Of a stretch of DNA of 55,327 nucleotides, positions 18,853-27,218 are shown piece by piece. The notes under the pieces are model-generated. The model did not search any database. It had not been told where the DNA came from and saw only the letters and a list, made by a program, of their open reading frames with translations. The position numbers were made by a program, and so were the translations under genes. Where the stretch lies: assembly GCA_964426915.1 (NCBI GenBank), contig CAYRTD010000009.1, positions 1 through 55,327 on the forward strand, given 5' to 3'. Each line of letters opens with the position of its first letter. The first letter of the stretch is position 1. This stretch comes from CAYRTD01 sp964426915 (GTDB lineage: Bacteria; Bacteroidota; Bacteroidia; Bacteroidales; GCA-2748055).

Positions 18853-19515
18853 TTGAGCAAGAAAAATCATTTTATAAGTAAGGGATTATATTATTATTAT
18901 GCTTTTCTTATTATAGGGATCATTTTTATCTATTCCACCACCAAGGTGGAAAGTTTTCTGATCATAAACCGCTGTCATTCAGGATTTATGGATACTATTA
19001 TGCCATATATTACTTTCCTGGGTGATGGTTTTTTTGCGGCAATTATTGCTCTGGTGTTTTTAATTTACCGTATACGATACGGTATCTATCTTGCTTTATC
19101 TTTAATAGTTTCAGGAGTGATAGTTCAGTTGCTTAAACGTCAGGTTTTTGGCTCAGAACTGCGCCCTGTTGCATATTTCAGAGAGATTGGTATTGAAATC
19201 TATACAATTCCCGGATTTGACCCACCACTTATGTTTTCTTTCCCATCCGGACATACCACAACTGCTTTTGCCTGTTTTGTCGGCATCTCTTTTTTAGTAA
19301 GACAATGGTATTTAAAATTATTTTTATTGCTGATCGCTATAAGTATAGGATATTCAAGGGTTTACCTGGCTGTCCATTTTCCTGTTGATGTTATCGCAGG
19401 CTCCTTAATTGGTGTGTTATCATCCTATATCTTTTATATTTGGGTTTTTAAATGGAAAAAATCCTGGTTGGATATATCTTTGAGTGCGAGAATCTTTAAA
19501 CCGAAAGGAAAATGA
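18853..19515 (+). CDS. PAP2-family membrane phosphatase (lipid or polyprenyl phosphatase)
   Basis: A 220-residue membrane protein with six hydrophobic segments and the three acid-phosphatase motifs: KRQVFGSELRP (KX6RP), PSGHTTTAF (PSGH) and SRVYLAVHFPVDVIAG (SRX5HX3D). Such enzymes dephosphorylate phosphatidic acid, PGP or undecaprenyl diphosphate at the periplasmic face. The start appears to be TTG at 18853; the next in-frame ATG (residue 28) would remove the first membrane helix. It opens a four-gene operon in which each gene overlaps the next by four bases (with GT39, GT2 and a sugar kinase), which favours a role in recycling or trimming a polyprenyl carrier used for glycosylation. Confidence 0.88.
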   Translation: MSKKNHFISKGLYYYYAFLIIGIIFIYSTTKVESFLIINRCHSGFMDTIMPYITFLGDGFFAAIIALVFLIYRIRYGIYLALSLIVSGVIVQLLKRQVFGSELRPVAYFREIGIEIYTIPGFDPPLMFSFPSGHTTTAFACFVGISFLVRQWYLKLFLLLIAISIGYSRVYLAVHFPVDVIAGSLIGVLSSYIFYIWVFKWKKSWLDISLSARIFKPKGK

Positions 19516-21143
19516 AAATTACATCAGGAATAGCTTATTTAATAGCCATTCTGGCCGGCTTATTATTGTTTATACCCTTTTTGGGCGGAGTGCATTTGTT
19601 CGACTGGGATGAGATTAATTTTGCGGAATCTACCAGGGAAATGCTTGTCACAGGTAATTTTCTGACCGTACAGATCAACTATGAAGCTTTTTGGGAGAAA
19701 CCTCCCTTGTTTTTCTGGCTACAGCTTTTATCAGTAAAACTATTTGGATTGAATGAATTCGCAATGCGTTTTCCCAACGCAATCGCCGGTATTCTAAGTC
19801 TTATTGTAATATTTCGGGTCGGAAGAAGAATAATTGATGAAAAATTCGGCCTTTTCTGGATGCTGGTTTATAGCGGAAGTATTTTACCTTTTTTTTATTT
19901 TAAATCCGGGATAATCGATCCCTGGTTTAATCTTCTGACCTTTTTGGGCATTATTCATTTCAGTTATTATTTCATTTTCCAGGAAAATAAGCGAAAGAAT
20001 CTTATGTTTTCAGCAATTTTCATGGGTCTTGCCATAATAACCAAAGGACCTGTGGCTTTACTGGTGCTGATCCTTGTGTTTTTAGTATACCTTGTTATGG
20101 TGAAAGCCCGGATAAATACAAATCTTAAGGATGTGCTGCTTTTTATCGTTCTGCTTATTCTTGTTGGTAGTTCCTGGTTTATTCTGCAGATGATGAATGG
20201 CAACCTGGACATTATCCGGGATTTTATCGTTTATCAGCTACGTTTATTCAGCACTGAGGATGCAGGCCATGGTGGGTTCTTTCTATATCATTTTGTGGTA
20301 TTGTTCCTTGGTGTTTTTCCGGCATCCATATTTGCATTGCCGGCATTATTTGGTTCCATACTTGAGTTTTACCGTTCCAAATCCTTCGGCCTTTGGATGA
20401 GAATCCTTTTCTGGGTTGTTCTGATATTATTCACCATTGTTGATACCAAGATCGTTCATTATTCTTCCCTGTGTTATTTTCCGCTTACCTTCCTTGGAAC
20501 AAAAATGATTTTTCGTATTATTCAGCATAAAAAGGTGTTTCATAAATACATGAAAATCTTGATAATACTTATCTCATTTATTTTTTCACTTGCTGTTGTT
20601 CTGATAACCTTAGTTGGAAAATATAATTACAGATTCCCACTCGAAAATTGGATCGACGACCCCTTTGCAATTGCCAATCTTAAGGCTGATGTACACTGGT
20701 CGGGTTACGAGATGCTCATTGGAATTCTGTTTTTTATTGTCATAATGTTTAACATGTTCGTATCGAAAAAGATAATTCCCAGGATTCTGGGATTGTTTGC
20801 ATCAGTTATTTTTTTTACTTATAGTACAATTTTATTTATCACACCAAAGATAGAGGCATATTCTCAGCGGGCCGCAATTGAATTCTATAAGACACTGGAA
20901 GATAAAGACGTATATGTCGCCACCCTTGGATTCAAATCCTATGCCCATCTTTATTATTCCAGGGTCCAACCTTATGATAATCCCCGTGCTGCAGAAACTG
21001 AATGGTTGTTAACCGGTGATATCGATAAACCTGCTTATTTTGTATTTAAGGTCCATAGAAAAGATAAATACCTGGAGGAATATCCTCATCTTAAAGTTTT
21101 GTATAAAAAAAACGGATTCGTATTTACTAAACGTTCAGAATGA
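19512..21143 (+). CDS. ArnT/PMT-like glycosyltransferase, family GT39
   Basis: A polytopic membrane protein (543 residues, about 11-12 helices) that is expected to transfer a sugar from a polyprenyl-phosphate donor to lipid or protein on the periplasmic side. The first periplasmic loop carries the essential acidic pair Asp33-Glu34 (FDWDEINFAESTREML) and the family segment EAFWEKPPLFFWLQ. A soluble C-terminal tail (after about 450) contains ALEDKDVYVATLGFKSYAHL-like residues as in ArnT-type proteins. ATGA overlaps at both ends tie it to the PAP2 gene and to a GT2 enzyme that could make its lipid-linked donor. Confidence 0.88.
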   Translation: MKITSGIAYLIAILAGLLLFIPFLGGVHLFDWDEINFAESTREMLVTGNFLTVQINYEAFWEKPPLFFWLQLLSVKLFGLNEFAMRFPNAIAGILSLIVIFRVGRRIIDEKFGLFWMLVYSGSILPFFYFKSGIIDPWFNLLTFLGIIHFSYYFIFQENKRKNLMFSAIFMGLAIITKGPVALLVLILVFLVYLVMVKARINTNLKDVLLFIVLLILVGSSWFILQMMNGNLDIIRDFIVYQLRLFSTEDAGHGGFFLYHFVVLFLGVFPASIFALPALFGSILEFYRSKSFGLWMRILFWVVLILFTIVDTKIVHYSSLCYFPLTFLGTKMIFRIIQHKKVFHKYMKILIILISFIFSLAVVLITLVGKYNYRFPLENWIDDPFAIANLKADVHWSGYEMLIGILFFIVIMFNMFVSKKIIPRILGLFASVIFFTYSTILFITPKIEAYSQRAAIEFYKTLEDKDVYVATLGFKSYAHLYYSRVQPYDNPRAAETEWLLTGDIDKPAYFVFKVHRKDKYLEEYPHLKVLYKKNGFVFTKRSE

Positions 21144-21904
21144 TTAAAAATAAAAAAATTACGGTTGTTCTGCCTGCCTATAATGCGGCAAAAACACTTA
21201 AAATGACTTATGATGAAATCCCTTTTGATATTGTGGATGAGGTAGTCCTGGTAGACGATAAGAGCAGTGACGAAACAGCTGCAGTTGCTGAACAATTAGG
21301 GATAAAGCATGTAATAATCCATGAATATAATATGGGTTACGGGGGAAATCAAAAATCTTGCTATAATAAGGCATTAGAACTGAATTCGGATATTGTCATC
21401 ATGCTTCATCCTGATTATCAATATACTCCCAGACTAATTCACTCCATGGCCTGGCTTATTGCAAATGATGTTTATGAAGTTGTACTGGGGTCCAGAATAC
21501 TGGGTAACGGAGCATTGAAGGGGGGAATGCCTGTCTACAAGTATGTAGCGAATCGTATACTGACGCTATTTCAGAATATGGTGATGAATCAGAAATTATC
21601 GGAATACCATACAGGTTTCCGGGCATTTTCGGCCAAGGTTCTCAGGACTATTGATTATAGTGTAAACTCGGATGATTTCGTTTTTGACAACCAAATGCTG
21701 GCGCAAATATTTAATGCTGGTTTTGAAATCGCTGAGATCACCTGCCCCACAAAATATTTTAAAGAAGCTTCTTCTATCAACTTCAGGAGAAGTTCTACCT
21801 ATGGAATGGGTGTGATAAAAACTACTTTTGCTTATTTCATGCATAAAGCAGGTATTGCAAAATTCAAAATGTTTAATATAAATCCTAAAACCACAAAAAA
21901 TTGA
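21140..21904 (+). CDS. Family 2 glycosyltransferase, DPM1-like polyprenyl-phosphate sugar synthase
   Basis: A soluble GT-A fold enzyme of 254 residues. It has the GT2 start KITVVLPAYNAAKTL, nucleotide-binding Asp pair in DEVVLVDDKSSDET, NMGYGGNQKSCYNKAL, and HPDYQYTP at the place of the usual DXD metal site, followed by SEYHTGFRAFSAKVL. This matches the DPM1-like group which transfers a sugar from an NDP-sugar to polyprenyl phosphate, although no membrane helices are present. Position between GT39 and the sugar kinase, with four-base overlaps on both sides, suggests it loads the carrier for the GT39 enzyme. The sugar cannot be told from sequence. Confidence 0.87.
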   Translation: MIKNKKITVVLPAYNAAKTLKMTYDEIPFDIVDEVVLVDDKSSDETAAVAEQLGIKHVIIHEYNMGYGGNQKSCYNKALELNSDIVIMLHPDYQYTPRLIHSMAWLIANDVYEVVLGSRILGNGALKGGMPVYKYVANRILTLFQNMVMNQKLSEYHTGFRAFSAKVLRTIDYSVNSDDFVFDNQMLAQIFNAGFEIAEITCPTKYFKEASSINFRRSSTYGMGVIKTTFAYFMHKAGIAKFKMFNINPKTTKN

Positions 21905-22932
21905 TTATTCAATCCTTATCTTATCCCCGCGCTGCTCTGATCGGTAATCCTTCAGACGGTTATTATGGAAAGACCATCGCTTTTTTGTTTAAAAACTTTA
22001 AGGCTAAAGTGGTATTATATGAATCTCCTGAACTTGAGATATTACCATCAGATTATGATTCAGCTGTTTTCAGAAATATTAAAACCCTTGCTGATGATGT
22101 AAATCTCTATGGATATTATGGGGGGATCAGGTTACTGAAGGCTGCGATTAAAAAATTTTATGACTATTGTGTGGATAATAATATTGCTCTGGAGGCCAGG
22201 AATTTCACCATCCGGTATAGCTCAGATATTCCTTTCAGGCTAGGCTTGGCTGGTTCGAGCGCAATTATTACCGCATGTATAAGAGCACTGATGAGATTTT
22301 TCTCGGTCGAGATTCCACGTCCATTAATGGCAAACCTGGTTCTGTCGGTCGAAACACAGGAACTGAAAATTTCCGCCGGTCTTCAGGACAGGGTTGCTCA
22401 GGCATATGAGACTCCTGTTTTTATGGATTTTGATGAAAAAACAATGAAGCGGCAAGGCTATGGTAATTATCTGGAAATTCCTGCTAAAAAGTTTCCTGAT
22501 CTTTATATTGCCTACAGGAGAGATCTTTCAGAGGGCTCGGAAGTCTTTCATGATAATTTCAGGGAAAGATATAATATAAGAGATAAATCTGTACTCGGGG
22601 CAATTGAAGAATGGAAAAACCTGACAGATGAAACCTATGAAGCTTTGCTCAGGGGAGACAGAAAAAGAATCGCTGATTTGATGAATAAGAATTTTGATAT
22701 TCGAAAATCGGTAATGAACTTAAGTCCGAGAAACCTTCAAATGGTTGAAATTGCCAGGAAGACAGGAGCCTCTGCGAAATTTACCGGGTCGGGCGGGGCA
22801 ATAATAGGTACTTACGAGGATTATAGCAGTTTACAGGAGTTGAAAGTCCGGCTTGGTGAAATAAATGTGGATTTGATCATTCCTGAAATTGTAAAAGAAA
22901 CGGAAACAGGAGATATTCTTGATACGGATTAA
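21901..22932 (+). CDS. GHMP kinase, glucuronokinase-like
   Basis: A 343-residue sugar-1-kinase of the GHMP superfamily. The N-terminus PRAALIGNPSDGYYGKTIAF and following FKAKVVLYESPELEI resemble plant glucuronokinase (EC 2.7.1.43), which makes glucuronate-1-phosphate. The ATP loop IPFRLGLAGSSAIITAC and the C-terminal AKFTGSGGAIIGTYED complete the GHMP set. The start is TTG at 21901, overlapping the stop TGA of the GT2 gene (TTGA), so translation is probably coupled. With galU next, the product could be turned into UDP-glucuronate. Alternatives are another C1-OH sugar kinase such as for heptose or fucose; glucuronokinase is my best reading from pattern memory, not from an alignment. Confidence 0.78.
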   Translation: MIIQSLSYPRAALIGNPSDGYYGKTIAFLFKNFKAKVVLYESPELEILPSDYDSAVFRNIKTLADDVNLYGYYGGIRLLKAAIKKFYDYCVDNNIALEARNFTIRYSSDIPFRLGLAGSSAIITACIRALMRFFSVEIPRPLMANLVLSVETQELKISAGLQDRVAQAYETPVFMDFDEKTMKRQGYGNYLEIPAKKFPDLYIAYRRDLSEGSEVFHDNFRERYNIRDKSVLGAIEEWKNLTDETYEALLRGDRKRIADLMNKNFDIRKSVMNLSPRNLQMVEIARKTGASAKFTGSGGAIIGTYEDYSSLQELKVRLGEINVDLIIPEIVKETETGDILDTD

Positions 22933-22936
22933 TTTT

Positions 22937-22966
22937 TTTGTATTTCATTATTAGCTTTTACCTTTG
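22937..22966 (+). promoter_or_regulatory. Likely Bacteroidota-type promoter of galU
   Basis: TTTG (22937-22940) and TACCTTTG (22959-22966) are separated by 18 bases, matching the TTTG / TAnnTTTG consensus, directly after the GHMP kinase stop and about 70 bases before the galU start. This would give galU a transcript independent of the upstream operon. Confidence 0.5.
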
Positions 22967-23035
22967 CGGCTGTACATTTTTTTTTCATCTCCGAACTAAA
23001 GTGGAGGCTGTGTAAAATTTAAAAGAAATATCAAA

Positions 23036-23911
23036 ATGATAAAGAAAGCGATAATACCGGCAGCAGGCTTTGGAACCCGGTTTTTACCTGCTACCAAATC
23101 CCAGCCAAAAGAGATGCTGCCGATTGTCGATACGCCAACCATTCAAAGAGTTGTTGAAGAAGCCGCAGAATCAGGACTAACCGATATTCTGATGATTATC
23201 GGGAAAGGTAAAAGGTCGATTGAGGAACATTTCGACAGAAATTATGAACTCGAAATGCAACTGGAAGAGAAAAATAAGATCAAAGAGTTGAAACTGATTA
23301 AAAATATTACGGATCTTGCAAATATCCACTTTATCTGGCAAAAAGAACTCAATGGTCTCGGCGATGCCATAAGATACGGCAAATATCATGTTAATAACGA
23401 ACCTTTCGCGGTTCTTCTGGGAGATACTCTTATTGAATCGAATAGTGAACTTCCTGTCACCAGGCAATTAATGGAAGTATACAATAAATATGAACGATCG
23501 GTTGTAGCCCTGGAAGCAGTCGATCCCCAGGTTGTATCCCGTTACGGAGTTATTGATGGAAATGAAATATCTGATAATATCTACACCGTAAACAATTTTA
23601 TAGAAAAACCTGAAGTAGAGGAAGCTCCATCAAATCTTGCCATTGCTTCCAGATATATTTTTACCCCGGAAATTTTTGATTATCTGGAAAAGGTGAAGCC
23701 CGGAAAAAATGATGAAATCCAGTTGACAGATGCTATGCAGATGATGGTAAAAGACCATGACATGTATGGCCTGAGTTTTGATGGAGTAAGGCACGATATC
23801 GGAAATAAACTTGACTTCCTGAAAACAAACGTTATTTACGGTCTCAAAAGAAAAGATTTCGGAGAAGAGTTCAGGGAATGGCTGAAGTCACTTTTAGTCG
23901 ACTTGGATTAG
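23036..23911 (+). CDS. galU: UTP-glucose-1-phosphate uridylyltransferase
   Basis: Makes UDP-glucose from UTP and glucose-1-phosphate. The nucleotidyltransferase signature AAGFGTRFLPATKSQPKEMLPI is at the N-terminus with the catalytic Lys in PKEML, then LGDTLI with the metal-binding Asp, and NFIEKPEVEEAPSNLAIASRYIF, all GalU-like. At 291 residues it has the normal GalU length. UDP-glucose connects to the galactose genes (galM, galK) nearby. Because it follows a glucuronokinase-like gene, an added or alternative role as a UDP-sugar pyrophosphorylase accepting glucuronate-1-phosphate is possible but inferred from context only. Confidence 0.93.
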   Translation: MIKKAIIPAAGFGTRFLPATKSQPKEMLPIVDTPTIQRVVEEAAESGLTDILMIIGKGKRSIEEHFDRNYELEMQLEEKNKIKELKLIKNITDLANIHFIWQKELNGLGDAIRYGKYHVNNEPFAVLLGDTLIESNSELPVTRQLMEVYNKYERSVVALEAVDPQVVSRYGVIDGNEISDNIYTVNNFIEKPEVEEAPSNLAIASRYIFTPEIFDYLEKVKPGKNDEIQLTDAMQMMVKDHDMYGLSFDGVRHDIGNKLDFLKTNVIYGLKRKDFGEEFREWLKSLLVDLD

Positions 23912-23978
23912 TGAAAATGAATAATTTTTTGTAATTTTCGACCTCTGAAAAACATTCATCAATAAAATACAGATTAAA

Positions 23979-25358
23979 ATGAAAAATGGATTTTTATTTT
24001 TAGTTGCAATTGCGTTTTTAGCAATTGTTTCGTGTGCGGACACGAATAAGACTTCCGAACCAGAATGGCAGTATTTGTATGAGGGAGAAGACCTCTCCGG
24101 ATTTATTCAAAGAGGCGGGGAAGCTATTTTTGAGGCAAAAGATTCGCTGATTATAGGTACAACTGTATGGGATACCCCAAATAGTTTTTTATGTACAAGG
24201 GATAATTACAGCGATTTCATTCTTGAAATGGACTTTAAAGTGGCTCCCGATATGAATTCAGGCGTACAAATACGGTCCGAGTCTGATCCCGGTTACATGG
24301 ATGGCCGTGTTCATGGTTACCAGGTTGAGATTGATCCCTCCGACCGTGCTTTTACCGGTGGAATTTATGATGAGGCAAGACGCGGATGGTTGTATCCTCT
24401 CAATGCACCTGAGAATGAAGAGGCAAGAAAAGCATTCAAACAAGGTGAATGGAATCATTTTAGAGTTGAGGCAATTGGGAACCGTATAAAAACCTGGCTG
24501 AATGGTGTGCCTGTATCAAATCTTGTTGATGAAATGACAAGTTCCGGTTTTATAGCTCTGCAGGTACATTCCATCAGAGATTCCTCTGAAATAGGTGATC
24601 AGATCATGTGGAAAAACATACGCATTGCAACTGAAGATCTTGATAAATACAGTCAGGAAACTACGGCAATGGAAAGATCATACCTTATAAATGAATTAAC
24701 AGAAAATGAAAAAGAAGAAGGCTGGAAGCTTCTCTTTGACGGAGAAAGTACGGAGGGTTGGAGAAGTGCTTACGGTGAAGGTTTTCCTGAAAAAGGCTGG
24801 ATAATTGAGGACGGCTTGCTTACTGTCGTTGAATCGGGAGGCGCTGAATCTCAACATGGTGGCGATATTGTGACGGTTGACGAATATTCGGATTTTGACC
24901 TTCGCCTGCAGGTTAAATATACAGAAGGAGCCAATTCAGGTGTTAAATATTTCGTTACTGAAAAAGAGGAAGGCGTAACCGGTTCGGCAATTGGCCTTGA
25001 ATTCCAGATTCTTGACGACTTTAACCATCCGGATGCAAAGCTTGGGAACCATGAAGGCAGCCGGACCCTGGGTTCGCTCTATGATTTGATAAAAGCTGAA
25101 AATAAAAGAAGGGCAGGAGTGGGGAACTGGAATAATGTAAGAATAGTTTCTGATGGAATGCATGTCGAACACTGGCTGAATGGATTCAAAGTTCTTGAAT
25201 ATGAACGGGGAAGTGAAAGGTTCCGACAGCTGGTTGATGAAAGTAAGTATAAAAACTGGGAGAATTTCGGTGAAGCTGAATCCGGACATATTCTTTTACA
25301 GGATCATGGAGACAGGGTTTCTTTTAGGAGCATTAAGATATTGGAGCTGAATAAGTAG
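23979..25358 (+). CDS. Two-domain DUF1080 lipoprotein (3-keto-glycoside hydrolase-like)
   Basis: A 459-residue lipoprotein (hydrophobic N-terminus ending IVSC, Cys19) with two concanavalin-like DUF1080 domains: about 32-215 (starting WQYLYEGEDLSGFI, with NSGVQIRSE and GYQVEIDPSDRAFTGGIYDE) and about 245-457 (starting GWKLLFDGESTEGWR, with NSGVKYFV and LEFQILDD). DUF1080 members in Bacteroides hydrolyse 3-keto-disaccharides made by Gfo/Idh-type oxidoreductases. Both Gfo/Idh/MocA genes nearby fit that pairing. The stop codon TAG (25356-25358) is the first triplet of a repeat element, so the C-terminus lies exactly at the repeat boundary. A substrate cannot be named. Confidence 0.85.
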   Translation: MKNGFLFLVAIAFLAIVSCADTNKTSEPEWQYLYEGEDLSGFIQRGGEAIFEAKDSLIIGTTVWDTPNSFLCTRDNYSDFILEMDFKVAPDMNSGVQIRSESDPGYMDGRVHGYQVEIDPSDRAFTGGIYDEARRGWLYPLNAPENEEARKAFKQGEWNHFRVEAIGNRIKTWLNGVPVSNLVDEMTSSGFIALQVHSIRDSSEIGDQIMWKNIRIATEDLDKYSQETTAMERSYLINELTENEKEEGWKLLFDGESTEGWRSAYGEGFPEKGWIIEDGLLTVVESGGAESQHGGDIVTVDEYSDFDLRLQVKYTEGANSGVKYFVTEKEEGVTGSAIGLEFQILDDFNHPDAKLGNHEGSRTLGSLYDLIKAENKRRAGVGNWNNVRIVSDGMHVEHWLNGFKVLEYERGSERFRQLVDESKYKNWENFGEAESGHILLQDHGDRVSFRSIKILELNK

Positions 25359-25652
25359 TGTCTGGCCATAATGTCCGATATACTCAGTGAGACTATGATT
25401 TTGGTTTTCAAAATCATTTAGTCGAACTGATCCCGTCCCGAAAGCTTTCGGGAGATAGTCGAGGGATCTCATGGATTTAGCGGTATTTCCCGGAGTACTG
25501 TGGACAGGCGTGCCCGCGTTCGCATGAAGCTTTCCGCGAGCGCAGAGTAGCTTCTACGCTCACGGAAAGCTTCAGCGACAGGGTGCGGTTGCGAAGCTCG
25601 TTATCACTCGGTTCTGCACGCCTTGATCTAGAACATTCTGAATCAGACACTA
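25352..25652. repeat. MITE-like repeat element with TAGTGTCTG/CAGACACTA ends
   Basis: Starts at TAGTGTCTG (25356) and ends at CAGACACTA (25644-25652); both ends continue inward with related ATAATGTCC / GAACATT segments. The left 30 bases (25352-25381) match 206-177 reversed with a single mismatch. Inside is a strong hairpin (25526-25573) and no credible coding frame. The element overlaps the stop codon of the preceding gene. Confidence 0.6.
25526..25573. repeat. 17-bp stem hairpin inside the repeat element
   Basis: Positions 25526-25542 (GAAGCTTTCCGCGAGCG) and 25557-25573 (CGCTCACGGAAAGCTTC) are inverted repeats with one mismatch and a 14-base loop. It is much more GC-rich than the flanks. 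It lacks a following T-run, so I class it as part of the mobile repeat rather than a terminator. Confidence 0.65.
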
Positions 25653-25765
25653 ACTGGTGTCTATCTATCTTTAGGCGGACAGCCTTGATCTCGATCATAT
25701 TCTTCGCTGAGCTCACCGCCATTTGGCGGATTCAGAAATCCGGTGATTCTTAACAATATTCTACT

Positions 25766-27145
25766 ATGAGAATGATCCTGGTACTATTATTTGTTTTGCT
25801 GATCTCCTGTGGAAGGGAAACTCCGGTTACTGAAGACCAATCCACATTCCTTGATATCAGTAATACCCATCCTGCTTACTGGAGTTATGGGGGCGAAAAC
25901 ATACTTTTGCTGGGCGGATCTGTCGAAGACAATTTATTCCAGATACCTGAACTGGATGAAGAACTTGAAAGATTAAGTTCTGCTGGCGGTAATTACGTGA
26001 GAAATACAATGTCTTCAAGAGATGAAGGAAATCTTTGGCCTTTTGCCCGAAATGAAAATGGCTTGTACGACCTGAATAAATGGGATGAAGAGTATTGGAA
26101 CCGGTTTTCCCGTTTTCTTGAAAAGACGTATGAAAAGCGAATTTTCGTTCAAATCGAAGTCTGGGCTACCTTTGATTTCTACAGGTCAGAGTGGAGCAGA
26201 AATCCATATAATCCAAAAAATAATGTAAATTACAATCAACGAAGATCAAAACTTTCTGATACTGTTGATACACATCCTGTCTTTACAGAAAATAATTTTT
26301 TCCGTTCGGTTCCTTCCCAAATGGCTATAGCTCCTGTTTTGTGGTATCAACAGCAGTTTGTAAATAAATTATTGTCCTATTCACTTAAATACGATCATTT
26401 ACTATATTGTATGGATAATGAGACTTCCGTTACCTCCGATTGGGGGAAATTCTGGGCAAATTATATCAGATCCAAAGCCAGGGAAGAAGGCAGGACCGTG
26501 CATACGACTGAAATGTGGGATCCACATGAGTTAAGTCATGCTTTTCATGCCGAAACCTTCGATAATCCGGACATTTTCACTTTTGTCGACATTTCACAGA
26601 ATAATCATAAATCATCTGACGAGCACTGGTATAATGGGATTACTCAGCTGAATTATCTTGAAAAAACAGGAGTAAGGAGGCCTGCAAATAATGTTAAAAT
26701 TTACGGAAATGACGGAGGCCGTCATAAAACAACCCGTGACGGGATTGAAAACTTTATCCGGAATGTGCTTATGGGTTGTGCATCAGCAAGATTTCATCGG
26801 CCCACATCCGGACAGGGGCTAAATGATATTGCCGTTGCCGTGATTGGATCCATGCGGGAACTAACCGGAAAAATGATATTTTATGATGGAAGGGCTGCGA
26901 ACAATCTTTTATCCGGCAGGGAAAAAGGAGAGGCTTATTGCAGAGCTATGGAAAACATCGAATATGCAATATATTTCTCTGAAGGGGGAGAAGTGAGTAT
27001 TGATCTGAGTAAGTTCCGGGGAGATCCTTCACTTATCTGGCTAAATGTTCTTGAAAATAAATGGCTTTATGAAGAATCACTTGATAAGGACGTGATAAAT
27101 ATTAAAACTCCCGGAACCGGTCATTGGATAGCATTGATAAAATAG
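25766..27145 (+). CDS. Lipoprotein resembling TIM-barrel glycosidases (DUF4038/apiosidase-like)
   Basis: A 459-residue lipoprotein (MRMILVLLFVLLISC, Cys15). The segments PAYWSYGGENILLLGGS, ELDEELERLSSAGGNYVRNTMSS, KRIFVQIEVWATFDFY and HLLYCMDNETSVTSDWGKFW follow the order of a (beta/alpha)8 glycosidase; Glu in CMDNETS is the probable acid/base. A later segment NVKIYGNDGGRHKTTRDGIENFIRNVLMGCASARFHRP and a C-terminal beta region (YAIYFSEGGEVSIDLSKF, GTGHWIALIK) recall DUF4038-type enzymes with a collagen-binding-like tail. Neither family nor substrate is certain. It lies just after the repeat element and next to carbohydrate oxidoreductase genes. Confidence 0.6.
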   Translation: MRMILVLLFVLLISCGRETPVTEDQSTFLDISNTHPAYWSYGGENILLLGGSVEDNLFQIPELDEELERLSSAGGNYVRNTMSSRDEGNLWPFARNENGLYDLNKWDEEYWNRFSRFLEKTYEKRIFVQIEVWATFDFYRSEWSRNPYNPKNNVNYNQRRSKLSDTVDTHPVFTENNFFRSVPSQMAIAPVLWYQQQFVNKLLSYSLKYDHLLYCMDNETSVTSDWGKFWANYIRSKAREEGRTVHTTEMWDPHELSHAFHAETFDNPDIFTFVDISQNNHKSSDEHWYNGITQLNYLEKTGVRRPANNVKIYGNDGGRHKTTRDGIENFIRNVLMGCASARFHRPTSGQGLNDIAVAVIGSMRELTGKMIFYDGRAANNLLSGREKGEAYCRAMENIEYAIYFSEGGEVSIDLSKFRGDPSLIWLNVLENKWLYEESLDKDVINIKTPGTGHWIALIK

Positions 27146-27218
27146 AGGCATTCTCTGAAGGTGTCCGGTTGCAATAAACCAGATACTCAATAAAGAAATA
27201 AACTAACTATAAGTAAAT

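Noticed and set aside
25477..25722. 81-codon minus-strand frame inside the repeat element
   Set aside because: Spans the hairpin arms of the element and shows no family pattern.
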